NCBI GenBank assembly: GCA_965153355.1
Contig: OZ231126.1
Coordinates: 110,980,001-111,044,000, forward strand
DNA: 64,000 nt
Reading direction: 5' to 3'
Source of the DNA: Flaccisagitta enflata
Taxonomy: Eukaryota > Chaetognatha > Sagittoidea > Aphragmophora
In this document: piece after piece, positions 30,990-45,000 of the stretch
Position numbering within the stretch: the first letter of the stretch is position 1
Layout: every line of letters begins with the position of its first letter
Program-made: the position numbers and the translations under genes
The notes under the pieces: model-generated
What the model saw: only the letters and a program-made list of their open reading frames with translations
The model's database searches: none
Told to the model about the DNA's origin: nothing

Positions 30990-33900
30990 CACTGGTTACA
31001 AAAACCGGGATTGACCAGCAGCCACTCAGCAGCCACTGGTTATTACATTGGGGATTGGGTCAGGAGCCACTCAGCAGCCACTTTTCAAAATTTGAAGATA
31101 GAGCAAGCAGCCACTTTTTACTTTTCTGTAAATAAAGCCAGCAGCCACTCAGCAGCCACTGGATATTAAGTCGGGGATTTGGCCAGCAGCCACTCAGCAG
31201 CCACTTTTCATAAATTGGAAGATAGAGCCAGCAGCCACTTTTTACTTTGAAAAAAATAAAGCCAGCAGCCACTCAGCAGCCACTGGTTATAAAATCAGGG
31301 ATTCGGCCAGCAGCCACTCAGCAGCCACTTTTTAAAATTTGAAGATAGAGCCAGCACTTACACTTTAATCGAAATAAAGCCAGCAGCCACTGGTTACAAA
31401 ATCGGGGACTGGACCAGCAGCCGCTCAGCAGCCACTGGTTATAAAATCGGGGATTGGGCCAGCAGCCACTCAGCAGCCACTTTTCAAAAATTGGAAGATA
31501 GAGCCAGCAGCCACTTTTTACTATTATAAAAATAAAGCCAGCAGCCACCCAGCAGCCACTGGTTACAAAAACGGGGATAAGACCAGCAGCCACTCAGCAG
31601 CCACTGGTTATCAAATCGGGGATTGGGCCAGCAGCCACTCAGCAGCCACTTTTCAAAAATTGGAAGATAGAGCCAGCAGCCACTTTTTACTTTACTGAAA
31701 TAAAGCCAGCAGCCACCCAGCAGCCACTGGTTACAAAAACGGGGATTGGACCAGCAGCCACTCAGCAGCCACTGGTTAATAAATCGGGGATTGGGCCAGC
31801 AGCCACTCAGCAGCCACTTTTGAAAATTTTGAAGAAAGAGCCAGCAGCCACTTTTTTCCTTTATCATAATAAATCCAGCAGCCACTCAGCAGCCACTGGA
31901 TATAAAATTTGGGATTTGGCCAGCAGCCACTCAGCAGCCACTTTTTCAAAATTTGAAGATAGAGCCAGCAGCCACTTTTTACTTTTCTGGAAATAAAGCC
32001 AGCATCCACCCAGCAGCCACTGGTTACAAAAACGGGGATTGGACCAGCAGCCACTCAGCAGCCACTGGTTATTAAGTCGGGGATTGGGCCAGAGCCACTC
32101 AGCAGCCACTTTTCAAAAATTGGAAGATAGGGCCAGCAGCCACTTTCTACTTTTCTGGAAATAAAGCCTGCAGCCACGCAGCATCCACTGGTTACAAAAA
32201 CGGGGATTGGACCAGCAGCCACTCAGCAGCCACTGGTTATTAAGTCAGGGATTGGGCCAGCAGCCACTCAGCAGCCACATTTCAAAAACTGGAAGATAGA
32301 GCCGGCAGCCACTTTTTACTTTGAAAGAAATAAAGTCAGCAGCCACTCAGCAGCCACTGGTTATAAAATTGGGGATTTGGCCAGCAGCCACTCAGCAGCC
32401 ACTCTTTCCAAATTTGAAGATAGAGCCAGCAGCCACTTTTTACTTTAATAGAAATAAAGCCAGCAGCCACTGGTTACAAAAACCGGGATTGGACCAGCAG
32501 CCACTAAGCAGCCACTGGTTATTAAATCGGGGATTGGGCCAGCAGCCACTCAGCAGCCACTTTTCAAAAATTGGAAGATAGAGCCAGCAGCCACTTTTTA
32601 CTTTACTGAAATAAAGCCAGCAGCCACCCAGCAGCCACTGGTTACAAAAACGGGAATTGGACCAGCAGCCACTCAGCAGCCACTGGATAATAAATCGGGG
32701 ATTGGGCCAGCAGCCACTCAGCAGCCACTTTTTAGAAATTTGAAGATAGAAACAGCAGTCACTTTTTACATTAATAGAAATAAAGCCAGCAGCCACTGGT
32801 TACAAAAACCGGGATCGGACCAGCAGCCACTCAGCAGCCACTGGTTACAAAAACGGGGATTGGGCCAGCAGCCACTCAGCAGCCACTTTTTAAAATTTTA
32901 AAGAGAGAGCCAGCAGCAACTTTTTTCCTTTATCGAATAAATCCAGCAGCCACTCAGCAGCCACTCAGCAGCCACTGGTTATAAAATCGGGGATTTGGCC
33001 AGCAGCCACTCAGTAGCCACTTTTTCAAAAGTTGAAGGTAGAGCCAGCAGCCACTTTTTACTTTTCTGGAAATAAAGCCAGCAGTCACCCAGCAGCCAGG
33101 GTTACAAAACAGGGATTGGACAAGCAGCCACTCAGCAGCCACTGGTTATTAAGTCGAGGATTGGGCCAGCAGCCACTCAACAGCCACTTTTCAAAATTTG
33201 AAAGATAGAGCCAACAGCCACTTTTTACTTTGAAAGAAATAAAGCCAGCAGCCACTCAGCAGCCACTGGTTATAAAATCGGGGATTCGGCCAACAGCCAC
33301 TTGGCAGCCACTTTTTAAAAATTTGAAAATAGAGCCAGCAGCCACTTTTTACTTTAATAGAAAAAAAGCCACCAGCCACAGGTTACAAAATCGGGGATTG
33401 GACAGTAGCCATTCAGCAGCCACTGGTTATTAAATCGGGGATTGGGCCAGCAGCCACTCAGCAGCCCATTTTCAAAAATTGGAAGATAGAGCCAGCAGCC
33501 ACTTTTTACTTTCCTGGAAATAAAGCCAGCAGCCACCCAGCAGCCACTGTTTAAAAAAACGGGGATTGGACCAGCAGCCACTCTAGCAGCTACTGGTTAT
33601 TAAGTCGGGGATAGGGCCAGCAGCCACTCAGCAGCCACTTTTCAAAAATTGGAAGATAGAGCCAGCGGCCACTTTTGACTTTAAAAGAAATAAAGCCAGC
33701 AGCCACTCAGCAGCCAGTGGTTATAAAATCGGGGATTCGGCCAGCAGCCACTCGGCAGCCACTTTTTAAAAACTTCAAGATAGAGCCAGCAGCCACTTTT
33801 TACTTTGATAAAAATAAAGCCACCAGGCACTGGTTAGAAAAATGGGGATTAGACCAGCAGCCACTCAGCAGCCACTGGTTATAAAATCGGGGATTCGGCC

Positions 33901-36367
33901 AGCAGCCACTCAGCAGCCACTTTTGAAAATTTTGAAGAAAGAGCCAGCAGCCACTTTTTTCCTTTATTGTAATAAATCCAGCAGCCACTCAGCAGCCACT
34001 GGTTATATAATCGGGGATTTGGCCAGCAGCCACTCAGCAGCCACTATTTTCAAAATTTGAAGATAGAGCCAGCAGCCACTTTTTACTTTTCTGGAAATAA
34101 AGCCAGCAGCCACCCAGCAGCCACTGGTTACAAAAACGGGGATTGGACCAGCAGCCACTCAGCAGCCACTGGTTATTAAGTTGGGGATTGGGCCAGCAGC
34201 CACTCAGCAGCCACTTTTCATAAATTGGAAGATAGAGCCAGCAGCCACTTTTTATTTTGAAAAAAATAAAGCCAGCAGCCACTCAGCATCCACTGGTTAT
34301 AGAATCGGGGATTTGGCCAGCAGCCACTCAGCAGCCACTTTTTAAGTATTTGAAGATAGAGCCAGCAGCCACTTTTTACGATTATGGAAATAAAGCAAGC
34401 AGCCACCCAGCAGCCACTGGTTTCAAAAACGGGCATTAGACCAGCAGCCACTCAGCAGCCACTGGTTATTAAAACGGGGATTGGGCCAGCAGCCACTAAG
34501 CAGCCACTTTTCAAAAATTGGAAGATAGAGCCAGCAGCCACTTTTTACTTTACTGAAATAAAGCCAGCAGCCACTGGTTACAAAAACGGGGATTGGACCA
34601 GCAGCCACTCAGCAGCCACTGGTTAATAAATCGGGGATTGGGCCAGCAGCCACTCAGCAGCCACTTTTGAAAATTTTGAAGAAAGAGCCAGCAGCCACTT
34701 TTTTCCTTTATCGTAATAAATCCAGCAGCCACTCTGCAGCCACCAGTTATAAAATCGGGGATTCGGCCAGCAGCGACTCAGCAGCCACTTTTTACTTTTC
34801 TGTAAATAAAGCCAGCAGCCACCCAGCAGCCACTGGTTACAAAAACGGGGATTGGACCAGCAGCCACTCAGCAGCCACTGGTTATTAAGTCGGGGATTGG
34901 GCCAGCAGCCACTCAGCAGCCACTTTTCAAAAATTGGAAGATAGAGCCAGCAGCCACTTTTTACTTTGAAAAAAATAAAGCCAGCAGCCACTCAGCAGCC
35001 ACTGGTTATAAAATCAGGGATTCGGCCAGCAGCCACTCAGCAGCCACTTTTTAAAAATTTGAAGATAGAGCCAGCAGCCACTTTTTACTTTAATAGAAAT
35101 AAAGCCAGCAGCCACTGGTTACAAAAACGGGGATTGGACCAGCAGCCACTCAGCAGCCACTGGTTATTAAATCGGGGATTGGGCCAGCAGCCACTCAGCA
35201 GCCACTTTTCAAAAATTGGAAGATAGAGCCAGCAGCCACTTTTTACTATTATGAAAATAAAGCCAGCAGCCACCCAGCAGCCACTGGTTACAAAAACGGG
35301 GATAAGACCAGCAGCCACTCAGCAGCCACTGGTTATTAAATCGGGGATTGGGCCAGCAGCCACTCAGCAGCCACTTTCAAAAATTGGAAGAGAGAGAGCC
35401 AGCAGCCACTTTTTACGATTATGGAAAAAAGCCAGCAGCCACCCAGCACTGGTTACAAAACGGGGATTAGACCAGCAGCCACTCAGCAGCCACTGGTTAT
35501 TAAATCGGATTGGGCCAGCAGCCACTCAGCAGCCACTTTTCAAAAATTGGAAGATAGAGCCAGCAGCCACTTTTTACTTTACTGAAATAAAGCCAGCAGC
35601 CACCCAGCAGCCACTGGTTACAAAAACAGGGATTGGACCAGCAGCCACTCAGCAGCCACTGGTTAATAAATCGGGGATTGGGCCAGCAGCCACTCAGCAG
35701 CCACTTTTGAAAATTTTGAAGAAAGAGCCAGCAGCCACTTTTTTCCTTTATCGTAATAAATCCAGCAGCCACTCAGCAGCCACTGGTTATAAAATCGGGG
35801 ATTTGGCCAGCAGCCACTCAGCAGCCACTTTTTCAAAATTTGAAGATAGAGCCAGCAGCCACTTTTTACTTTTCTGGAAATAAAGCCAGCAGCCACCCAG
35901 CAGCCACTGGTTACAAAAACGGGGATTGGACCAGCAGCCACTCAGCAGCCACTGGTTATTAAATCGGGGATTGGGCCAGCAGCCACTCAGCAGCCACTTT
36001 TCAAAAATTTGAAGATAGAGCCAGCAGCCACTTTCTACTTTTCTGGAAATAAAGCCTGCAGCCACCCAGCAGCCACTGGTTACAAAAACGGGGATTGGAC
36101 CAGCAGCCACTCAGCAGCCACTGGTTATTAAGTCGGGGATTGGGCCAGCAGCCACTCAGCAGCCACTTTTCAAAAACTGGAAGATAGAGCCAGCAGCCAC
36201 TTTTTACTTTGAAAGAAATAAAGCCAGCAGCCACTCAGCAGCCACTGGTTCTAAAATCGGGGATTTGGCCAGCAGCCACTCAGCAGCCACTCTTTTCAAA
36301 TTTGAAGATAGAGCCAGCAGCCACTTTTTTCTTTAATAGAAATAAAGCCAGCAGCCACTGGTTACAA
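30990..36367 (+). repeat. Macro-repeat unit I in array B (empty site)
   Basis: First of three copies of an about 5.5-kb segment. At about 30990-31015 it reads GGTTACAAAAACCGGGATTG without interruption, which is the empty version of the site filled by a short element in units II and III. Boundaries are approximate because the satellite is continuous on both sides. Confidence 0.7.
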
Positions 36368-36576
36368 CAAGGCCGGATACACGGCTACCCCAGTCGCGTG
36401 CGGGTGGGCAGGGGCCGTAACTGAGGTCCCCAGATCATTTGGGCAGGAGCAGTGAAGCCAAAAATCCCAATAACCCAAAAAAAGTAAAGTGTGACAGTAA
36501 AGTGTGACGGACCGACGGACCGACGGACGGACAGACGGACCGACAAAGCGGGGTGTAGAGTCGCGTAGCACGCGAC
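36368..36576 (+). mobile_element. Short interspersed element (copy 6) in macro-unit II
   Basis: 209 bp, CAAGGCCGGATACACGGCTA to GTCGCGTAGCACGCGAC, with the internal (CGGAC/CGACGGAC)n tract at about 36508-36545. Left flank GGTTACAA, right flank AAAAAACCGGG. Comparison with the empty site at about 31000 implies a 3-bp AAA duplication if the element is bounded by C at both ends. Confidence 0.92.
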
Positions 36577-39500
36577 AAAAAACCGGGATTGACCAGCAGC
36601 CACTCAGCAGCCACTGGTTATTACATCGGGGATTGGGCCAGGAGCCACTCAGCAGCCACTTTTCAAAATTTGAAGATAGAGCAAGCAGCCACTTTTTACT
36701 TTTCTGTAAATAAAGCCAGCAGCCACTCAGCAGCCACTGGTTATAAAATCAGGGATTCGGCCAGCAGCCACTCAGCAGCCACTTTTTAAAAATTTGAAGA
36801 TAGAGCCAGCAGCCACTTTTTACTTTAATCGAAATAAAGCCAGCAGCCACTGGTTACAAAATCGGGGACTGGACCAGCAGCCGCTCAGCAGCCACTGGTT
36901 ATAAAATCGGGGATTGGGCCAGCAGCCACTCAGCAGCCACTTTTCAAAAATTGGAAGATAGAGCCAGCAGCCACTTTTTACTTTTTTGAAAATAAAGCCA
37001 GCAGCCACCCAGCAGCCACTGGTTACAAAAACGGGGATTGGACCAGCAGCCACTCAGCAGCCACTGGTTATCAAATCGGGGATTGGGCCAGCAGCCACTC
37101 AGCAGCCACTTTTCAAAAATTGGAAGATAGAGCCAGCAGCCACTTTTTACTTTACTGAAATAAAGCCAGCAGCCACCCAGCAGCCACTGGTTACAAAAAC
37201 GGGGATTGGACCAGCAGCCACTCAGCAGCCACTGGTTAATAAATCGGGGATTGGGCCAGCGAAAATTATGAAGAAAGAGCCAGCAGCCACTTTTTTCCTT
37301 TATCATAATAAATCCAGCAGCCACTCAGCAGCCACAGGATTTAAAATTTGGGATTTGGCCAGCAGCCACTCAGCAGCCACTTTTTCAAAATTTGAAGATA
37401 GAGCCAGCAGCCACTTTTTACTTTTCTGGAAATAGAGCCAGCATCCACCCAGCAGCCACTGGTTACAAAAACGGGGATTGGACCAGCAGCCACTCAGCAG
37501 CCACTGGTTAGTCGGGGATTAAATTGGGCCAGAGCCACTCAGCAGCCACTTTTCAAAAATTGGAAGATAGGGCCAGCAGCCACTTTTTACTTTTCTGGAA
37601 ATAAAGCCTGCAGCCACCCAGCAGCCACTGGTTACAAAAACGGGGATTGGACCAGCAGCCACTCAGCAGCCACTGGTTATTAAGTCAGGGATTGGGCCAG
37701 CAGCCACTCAGCAGCCACTTTTCAAAAACTGGAAGATAGAGCCGGCAGCCACTTTTTACTTTGAAAGAAATAAAGTCAGCAGCCACTCAGCAGCCACTGG
37801 TTATAAAATTGGGGATTTGGCCAGCAGCCACTCAGCAGCCACTCTTTCCAAATTTGAAGATAGAGCCAGCAGCCACTTTTTACTTTAATAGAAATAAAGC
37901 CAGCAGCCACTGGTTACAAAAACCGGGATTGACCAGCAGCCACTCAGCAGCCACTGGTTATTAAATCGGGGATTGGGCCAGCAGCCACTCAGCAGCCACT
38001 TTTCAAAAATTGGAAGATAGAGCCAGCAGCCACTTTTTACTTTACTGAAATAAAGCCAGCAGCCACCCAGCAGCCACTGGTTACAAAAACGGGAATTGGA
38101 CCAGCAGCCACTCAGCAGCCACTGGATAATAAATCGGGGATTGGGCCAGCAGCCACTCAGCAGCCACTTTTTAGAAATTTGAAGATAGAGCCAGCAGTCA
38201 CTTTTTACTTTAATAGAAATAAAGCCAGCAGCCACTGGTTACAAAAACCGGGATTGGACCAGCAGCCACTCAGCAGCCACTGGTTACAAAAACGGGGATT
38301 GGGCCAGCAGCCACTCAGCAGCCACTTTTTAAAATTTTGAAGAAAGAGCCAGCAGCAACTTTTTTCCTTTATCGAATAAATCCAGCAGCCACTCAGCAGC
38401 CACTCAGCAGCCACTGGTTATAAAATCGGGGATTTGGCCAGCAGCCACTCAGTAGCCACTTTTTCAAAAGTTGAAGGTAGAGCCAGCAGCCACTTTTTAC
38501 TTTTCTGGAAATAAAGCCAGCAGTCACCCAGCAGCCAGGGTTACAAAACAGGGATTGGACAAGCAGCCACTCAGCAGCCACTGGTTATTAAGTCGAGGAT
38601 TGGGCCAGCAGCCACTCAACAGCCACTTTTCAAAATTTGGAAGATAGAGCCAACAGCCACTTTTTACTTTGAAAGAAATAAAGCCAGCAGCCACTATGGA
38701 GCCACTGGTTATAAAATCGGGGATTCGGCCAACAGCCACTTGGCAGCCACTTTTTAAAAATTTGAAAATAGAGCCAGCAGCCACTTTTTACTTTAATAGA
38801 AAAAACGCCACCAGCCACAGGTTACAAAATCGGGGATTGGACCAGTAGCCATTCAGCAGCCACTGGTTATTAAATCGGGGATTGGGCCAGCAGCCACTCA
38901 GCAGCCCATTTTCAAAATTTGGAAGATAGAGCCAGCAGCCACTTTTTACTTTTCTGGAAATAAGGCCAGCAGCCACCCAGCAGCCACTGTTTAAAAAAAC
39001 GGGGATTGGACCAGCAGCCACTCAGCAGCTACTGGTTATTAAGTCGGGGATAGGGCCAGCAGCCACTCAGCAGCCACTTTTCAAAAATTGGAAGATAGAG
39101 CCAGCAGCCACTTTTGACTTTAAAAGAAATAAAGCCAGCAGCCACTCAGCAGCCAGTGGTTATAAAATCGGGGATTCGGCCAGCAGCCACTCGGCAGCCA
39201 CTTTTTAAAAACTTCAAGATAGAGCCAGCAGCCACTTTTTACTTTGATAAAAATAAAGCCACCAGCCACTGGTTAGAAAAATGGGGATTAGACCAGCAGC
39301 CACTCAGCAGCCACTGGTTATAAAATCGGGGATTCGGCCAGCAGCCACTCAGCAGCCACTTTTGAAAATTTTGAAGAAAGAGCCAGCAGCCACTTTTTTC
39401 CTTTATTGTAATAAATCCAGCAGCCACTCAGCAGCCACTGGTTATAAAATCGGGGATTCGGCCAGCAGCCACTCAGCAGCCACTTTTGAAAATTTTGAAG

Positions 39501-41880
39501 AAAGAGCCAGCAGCCACTTTTTTCCTTTATTGTAATAAATCCAGCAGCCACTCAGCAGCCACTGGTTATATAATCGGGGATTTGGCCAGCAGCCACTCAG
39601 CAGCCACTTTTTCAAAATTTGAAGATAGAGCCAGCAGCCACTTTTTACTTTTCTGGAAATAAAGCCAGCAGCCACCCAGCAGCCACTGGTTACAAAAACG
39701 GGGATTGGACCAGCAGCCACTCAGCAGCCACTGGTTATTAAGTTGGGGATTGGGCCAGCAGCCACTCAGCAGCCACTTTTCATAAATTGGAAGATAGAGC
39801 CAGCAGCCACTTTTTACTTTGAAAAAAATAAAGCCAGCAGCCACTCAGCAGCCACTGGTTATAAAATCGGGGATTTGGCCAGCAGCCACTCAGCAGCCAC
39901 TTTTTAAGTATTTGAAGATAGAGCCAGCAGCCACTTTTTACGATTATGGAAATAAAGCAAGCAGCCACCCAGCAGCCACTGGTTACAAAAACGGGGATTA
40001 GACCAGCAGCCACTCAGCAGCCACTGGTTATTAAATCGGGGATTGGGCCAGCAGCCACTCAGCAGCCACTTTTCAAAAATTGGAAGATAGAGCCAGCAGC
40101 CACTTTTTACTTTACTGAAATAAAGCCAGCAGCCACTGGTTACAAAAACGGGGATTGGACCAGCAGCCACTCAGCAGCCACTGGTTAATAAATCGGGGAT
40201 TGGGCCAGCAGCCACTCAGCAGCCACTTTTGAAAATTTTGAAGAAAGAGCCAGCAGCCACTTTTTCAAAATTTGAAGATAGAGCCAGTGGCCACTTTTTA
40301 CTTTTCTGTAAATAAAGCCAGCAGCCACCCAGCAGCCACTGGTTACAAAAACGGGGATTGGACCAGCAGCCACTCAGCAGCCACTGGTTATTAAGTCGGG
40401 GATTGGGCCAGCAGCCACTCAGCAGCCACTTTTCATAAATTGGAAGATAGAGCCAACAGCCACTTTTTACTTTGAAAAAGATAAAGCCAGCAGCCACTCA
40501 GCAGCCACTGGTTATAAAATCAGGGATTCGGCCAGCAGCCACTCAGCAGCCACTTTTTAAAAATTTGAAGATAGAGCCAGCAGCCACTTTTTACTTTAAT
40601 AGAAATAAAGCCAGCAGCCACTGGTTACAAAATCGGGGACTGGACCAGCAGCCGCTCAGCAGCCACTGGTTATAAAATTGGGGATTGGGCCAGCAGCCAC
40701 TCAGCAGCCACTTTACAAAAATTGGAAGATAAAGCCAGCAGCCACTTTTTACTATTATGAAAATAAAGCCAGCAGCCATCCAGCAGCCACTGGTTACAAA
40801 AACGGGGATAAGACCAGCAGCCACTCAGCAGCCACTGGTTATTAAATCGGGGATTTGGCCAGCAGCCACTCAGCAGCCACTTTTCAAAAATTGGAAGAGA
40901 GAGCCAGCAGCCACTTTTTACGATTATGGAAAAAAAGCCAGCAGCCACCCAGCAGCCACTGGTTACAAAAACGGGGATTAGACCAGCAGCCACTCAGCAG
41001 CCACTGGTTATTAAATCGGGGATTGGGCCAGCAGCCACTCAGCAGCCACTTTTCAAAAATTGGAAGATAGAGCCAGCAGCCACTTTTTACTTTACTGAAA
41101 TAAAGCCAGCAGCCACCCAGCAGCCACTGGTTACAAAAACGGGGATTGGACCAGCAGCCACTCAGCAACCACTGGTTAATAAATCGGGGATCGGGCCAGC
41201 AGCCACTCAGCAGCCACTTTTGAAAATTTTGAAGAAAGAGCCAGCAGCCACTTTTTTCCTTTATCATAATAAATCCAGCAGCCACTCAGCAGCCACTGGA
41301 TATAAAATCGGGGATTTGGCCAGCAGCCACTCAGGAGCCACTTTTTCAAAATTTGAAGATAGAGCCAGCAGCCACTTTTTACTTTTCTGGAAATAAAGCC
41401 AGCATCCACCCAGCAGCCACTGGTTACAAAAATGGGGATTGGACCAGCAGCCACTCAGCAGCCACTGGTTATTAATTCGGGGATTGGGCCAGCAGCCACT
41501 CAGCAGCCACTTTTCAAAAATTGGACGATAGAGCCAGCAGCCACTTTCTACTTTTCTGGAAATAAAGCCTGCAGCCACCCAGCAGCCACTGGTTACAAAA
41601 ACGGGGATTGGACCAGCAGCCACTCAGCAGCCACTGGTTATTAAGTCGGGGATTGGGCCAGCAGCCACTCAGCAGCCACTTTTCAAAAACTGGAAGATAG
41701 AGCCGGCAGCTACTTTTTACTTTGAAAGAAATAAAGCCAGCAGCCACTCAGCAGCCACTGGTTCTAAAATCGGGGATTTGGCCAGCAGCCACTCAGCAGC
41801 CACTCTTTTCAAATTTGAAGATAGAGCCAGCAGCCACTTTTTTCTTTAATAGAAATAAAGCCAGCAGCCACTGGTTACAA
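36577..41880 (+). repeat. Macro-repeat unit II in array B
   Basis: Matches unit I at offsets of about 5439 (33191 to 38630; 33675 to 39114) and about 5500 bp (31318 to 36820), and unit III at 5513 bp (36820 to 42333; 37761 to 43274). Small indels explain the offset changes. Confidence 0.75.
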
Positions 41881-42089
41881 CAAGGCCGGATACACGGCTA
41901 GCCCAGTCGCGTGCGGGTGGGCAGGGGCCGTAACTGAGGTCCCCAGATCATTTGGGCAGGAGCAGTGAAGCCAAAAATCCCAATAACCCAAAAAAAGTAA
42001 AGTGTGACAGTAAAGTGTGACGGACCGACGGACCGACGGACGGACAGACGGACCGACAAAGCGGGGTGTAGAGTCGCGTAGCACGCGAC
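41881..42089 (+). mobile_element. Short interspersed element (copy 7) in macro-unit III
   Basis: 209 bp, almost identical to copy 6 (one visible difference, GGCTACCCC to GGCTAGCCC), same flanks, so it was copied by segmental duplication and did not insert independently. Confidence 0.93.
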
Positions 42090-45000
42090 AAAAAACCGGG
42101 ATTGACCAGCAGCCACTCAGCAGCCACTGGTTATTACATCGGGGATTGGGCCAGGAGCCACTCAGCAGCCACTTTTCAAAATTTGAAGATAGAGCAAGCA
42201 GCCACTTTTTACTTTTCTGTAAATAAAGCCAGCAGCCACTCAGCAGCCACTGGTTATAAAATCAGGGATTCGGCCAGCAGCCACTCAGCAGCCACTTTTT
42301 AAAAATTTGAAGATAGAGCCAGCAGCCACTTTTTACTTTAATCGAAATAAAGCCAGCAGCCACTGGTTACAAAATCGGGGACTGGACCAGCAGCCGCTCA
42401 GCAGCCACTGGTTATAAAATCGGGGATTGGGCCAGCAGCCACTCAGCAGCCACTTTTCAAAAATTGGAAGATAGAGCCAGCAGCCACTTTTTACTATTTT
42501 GAAAATAAAGCCAGCAGCCACCCAGCAGCCACTGGTTACAAAAACGGGGATAAGACCAGCAGCCACTCAGCAGCCACTGGTTATCAAATCGGGGATTGGG
42601 CCAGCAGCCACTCAGCAGCCACTTTTCAAAAATTGGAAGATAGAGCCAGCAGCCACTTTTTACTTTACTGAAATAAAGCCAGCAGCCACCCAGCAGCCAC
42701 TGGTTACAAAAACGGGGATTGGACCAGCAGCCACTCAGCAGCCACTGGTTAATAAATCGGGGATTGGGCCAGCGAAAATTATGAAGAAAGAGCCAGCAGC
42801 CACTTTTTTCCTTTATCATAATAAATCCAGCAGCCACTCAGCAGCCAAAGGATTTAAAATTTGGGATTTGGCCAGCAGCCACTCAGCAGCCACTTTTTCA
42901 AAATTTGAAGATAGAGCCAGCAGCCACTTTTTACTTTTCTGGAAATAAAGCCAGCATCCACCCAGCAGCCACTGGTTACAAAAACGGGGATTGGACCAGC
43001 AGCCACTCAGCAGCCACTGGTTATTAAGTCGGGGATTGGGCCAGGAGCCACTCAGCAGCCACTTTTCAAAAATTGGAAGATAGGGCCAGCAGCCACTTTT
43101 TACTTTTCTGGAAATAAAGCCTGCAGCCACGCAGCAGCCACTGGTTACAAAAACGGGGATTGGACCAGCAGCCACTCAGCAGCCACTGGTTATTAAGTCA
43201 GGGATTGGGCCAGCAGCCACTCAGCAGCCACTTTTCAAAAACTGGAAGATAGAGCCGGCAGCCACTTTTTACTTTGAAAGAAATAAAGCCAGCAGCCACT
43301 CAGCAGCCACTGGTTATAAAATTGGGGATTTGGCCAGCAGCCACTCAGCAGCCACTCTTTCAAAATTTGAAGATAGAGCCAGCAGCCACTTTTTACTTTA
43401 ATAGAAATAAAGCCAGCAGCCACTGGTTACAAAAACCGGGATTGGACCAGCAGCCACTCAGCAGCCACTGGTTATTAAATCGGGGATTGGGCCAGCAGCC
43501 ACTCAGCAGCCACTTTTCAAAAATTGGAAGATAGAGCCAGCAGCCACTTTTTACTTTACTGAAATAAAGCCAGCAGCCACCCAGCAGCCACTGGTTACAA
43601 AAACGGGGATTGGACCAGCAGCCACTCAGCAGCCACTGGTTAATAAATCGGGGATTGGGCCAGCAGCCACTCAGCAGCCACTTTTTAGAAATTTTGAAGA
43701 TAGAGCCAGCAGTCACTTTTTACTTTAATAGAAATAAAGCCAGCAGCCACTGGTTACAAAAACCGGGGATCGGACCAGCCACTCAGCAGCCACTGGTTAC
43801 AAAATCGGGGATTGGGCCAGCAGCCACTCAGCAGCCACTTTTTAAAATTTTAAGAGAGAGCCAGCAGCAACTTTTTCCTTTATCGAATAAATCCAGCAGC
43901 CACTCAGCTCAGCAGCCACTGGTTATAAAATCGGGGATTTGGCCAGCAGCCACTCAGTAGCCACTTTTTCAAAAGTTGAAGGTAGAGCCAGCAGCCACTT
44001 TTTACTTTTCTGGAAATAAAGCCAGCAGTCACCCAGCAGCCAGGGTTACAAAACAGGGATTGGACAAGCAGCCACTCAGCAGCCACTGGTTATTAAGTCG
44101 AGGATTGGGCCAGCAGCCACTCAACAGCCACTTTTCAAAATTTGGAAGATAGAGCCAACAGCCACTTTTTACTTTGAAAGAAATAAAGCCAGCAGCCACT
44201 CAGCAGCCACTCTTTCCAAATTTGAAGCCACTCAGCAGCCACTCTTTCCAAATTTGAAGATAGAGCCAGCAGCCACTTTTTACTTTAATAGAAATAAAGC
44301 CAGCAGCCACTGGTTACAAAATCCGGGATTGACCAGCAGCCACTCAGCAGCCACTGGTTATTAAATCGGGGATTGGGCCAGGAGCCCCTCAGCAGCCGCT
44401 TTTCAAAAATTGGAAGATAGAGCCAGCAGCCACTTTTTACTTTACTGAAATAAAGCCAGCAACCACCCAGCAGCCACTGGTTACAAAAACGGGAATTGGA
44501 CCAGCAGCCACTCAGCAGCCACTGGATAATAAATCGGGGATTGGGCCAGCAGCCACTCAGCAGCCACTTTTTAGAAATTTGAAGATAGAGCCAGCAGCCA
44601 CTTTTTACTTTAATAGAAATAAAGCCAGCAGCCACTGGTTACAAAAACCGGGATTGGACCAGCAGCCACTCAGCAGCCACTGGTTACAAAAACGGGGATT
44701 GGGCCAGCAGCCACTCAGCAGCCACTTTTTAAAATTTTGAAGAAAGAGCCAGCAGCCACTTTTTTCCTTAATCGAATAAATCCAGCAGCCACTCAGCAGC
44801 CACTCAGCAGCCACTGGTTATAAAATCGGGGATTTGGCCAGCAGCCACTCAGCAGCCACTTTTTCAAAAGTTGAAGGTAGAGCCAGCAGCCACTTTTTAC
44901 TTTTCTGGAAATAAAGCCAGCAGTCACCCAGCAGCCAGGGTTACAAAACAGGGATTGGACAAGCAGCCACTCAGCAGCCACTGGTTATTAAGTCGAGGAT

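Noticed and set aside
35251-35883. 210-codon open frame in the satellite
   Set aside because: The frame is made of satellite modules only; it is present because the motif lacks stops, and similar frames exist on both strands in all arrays.
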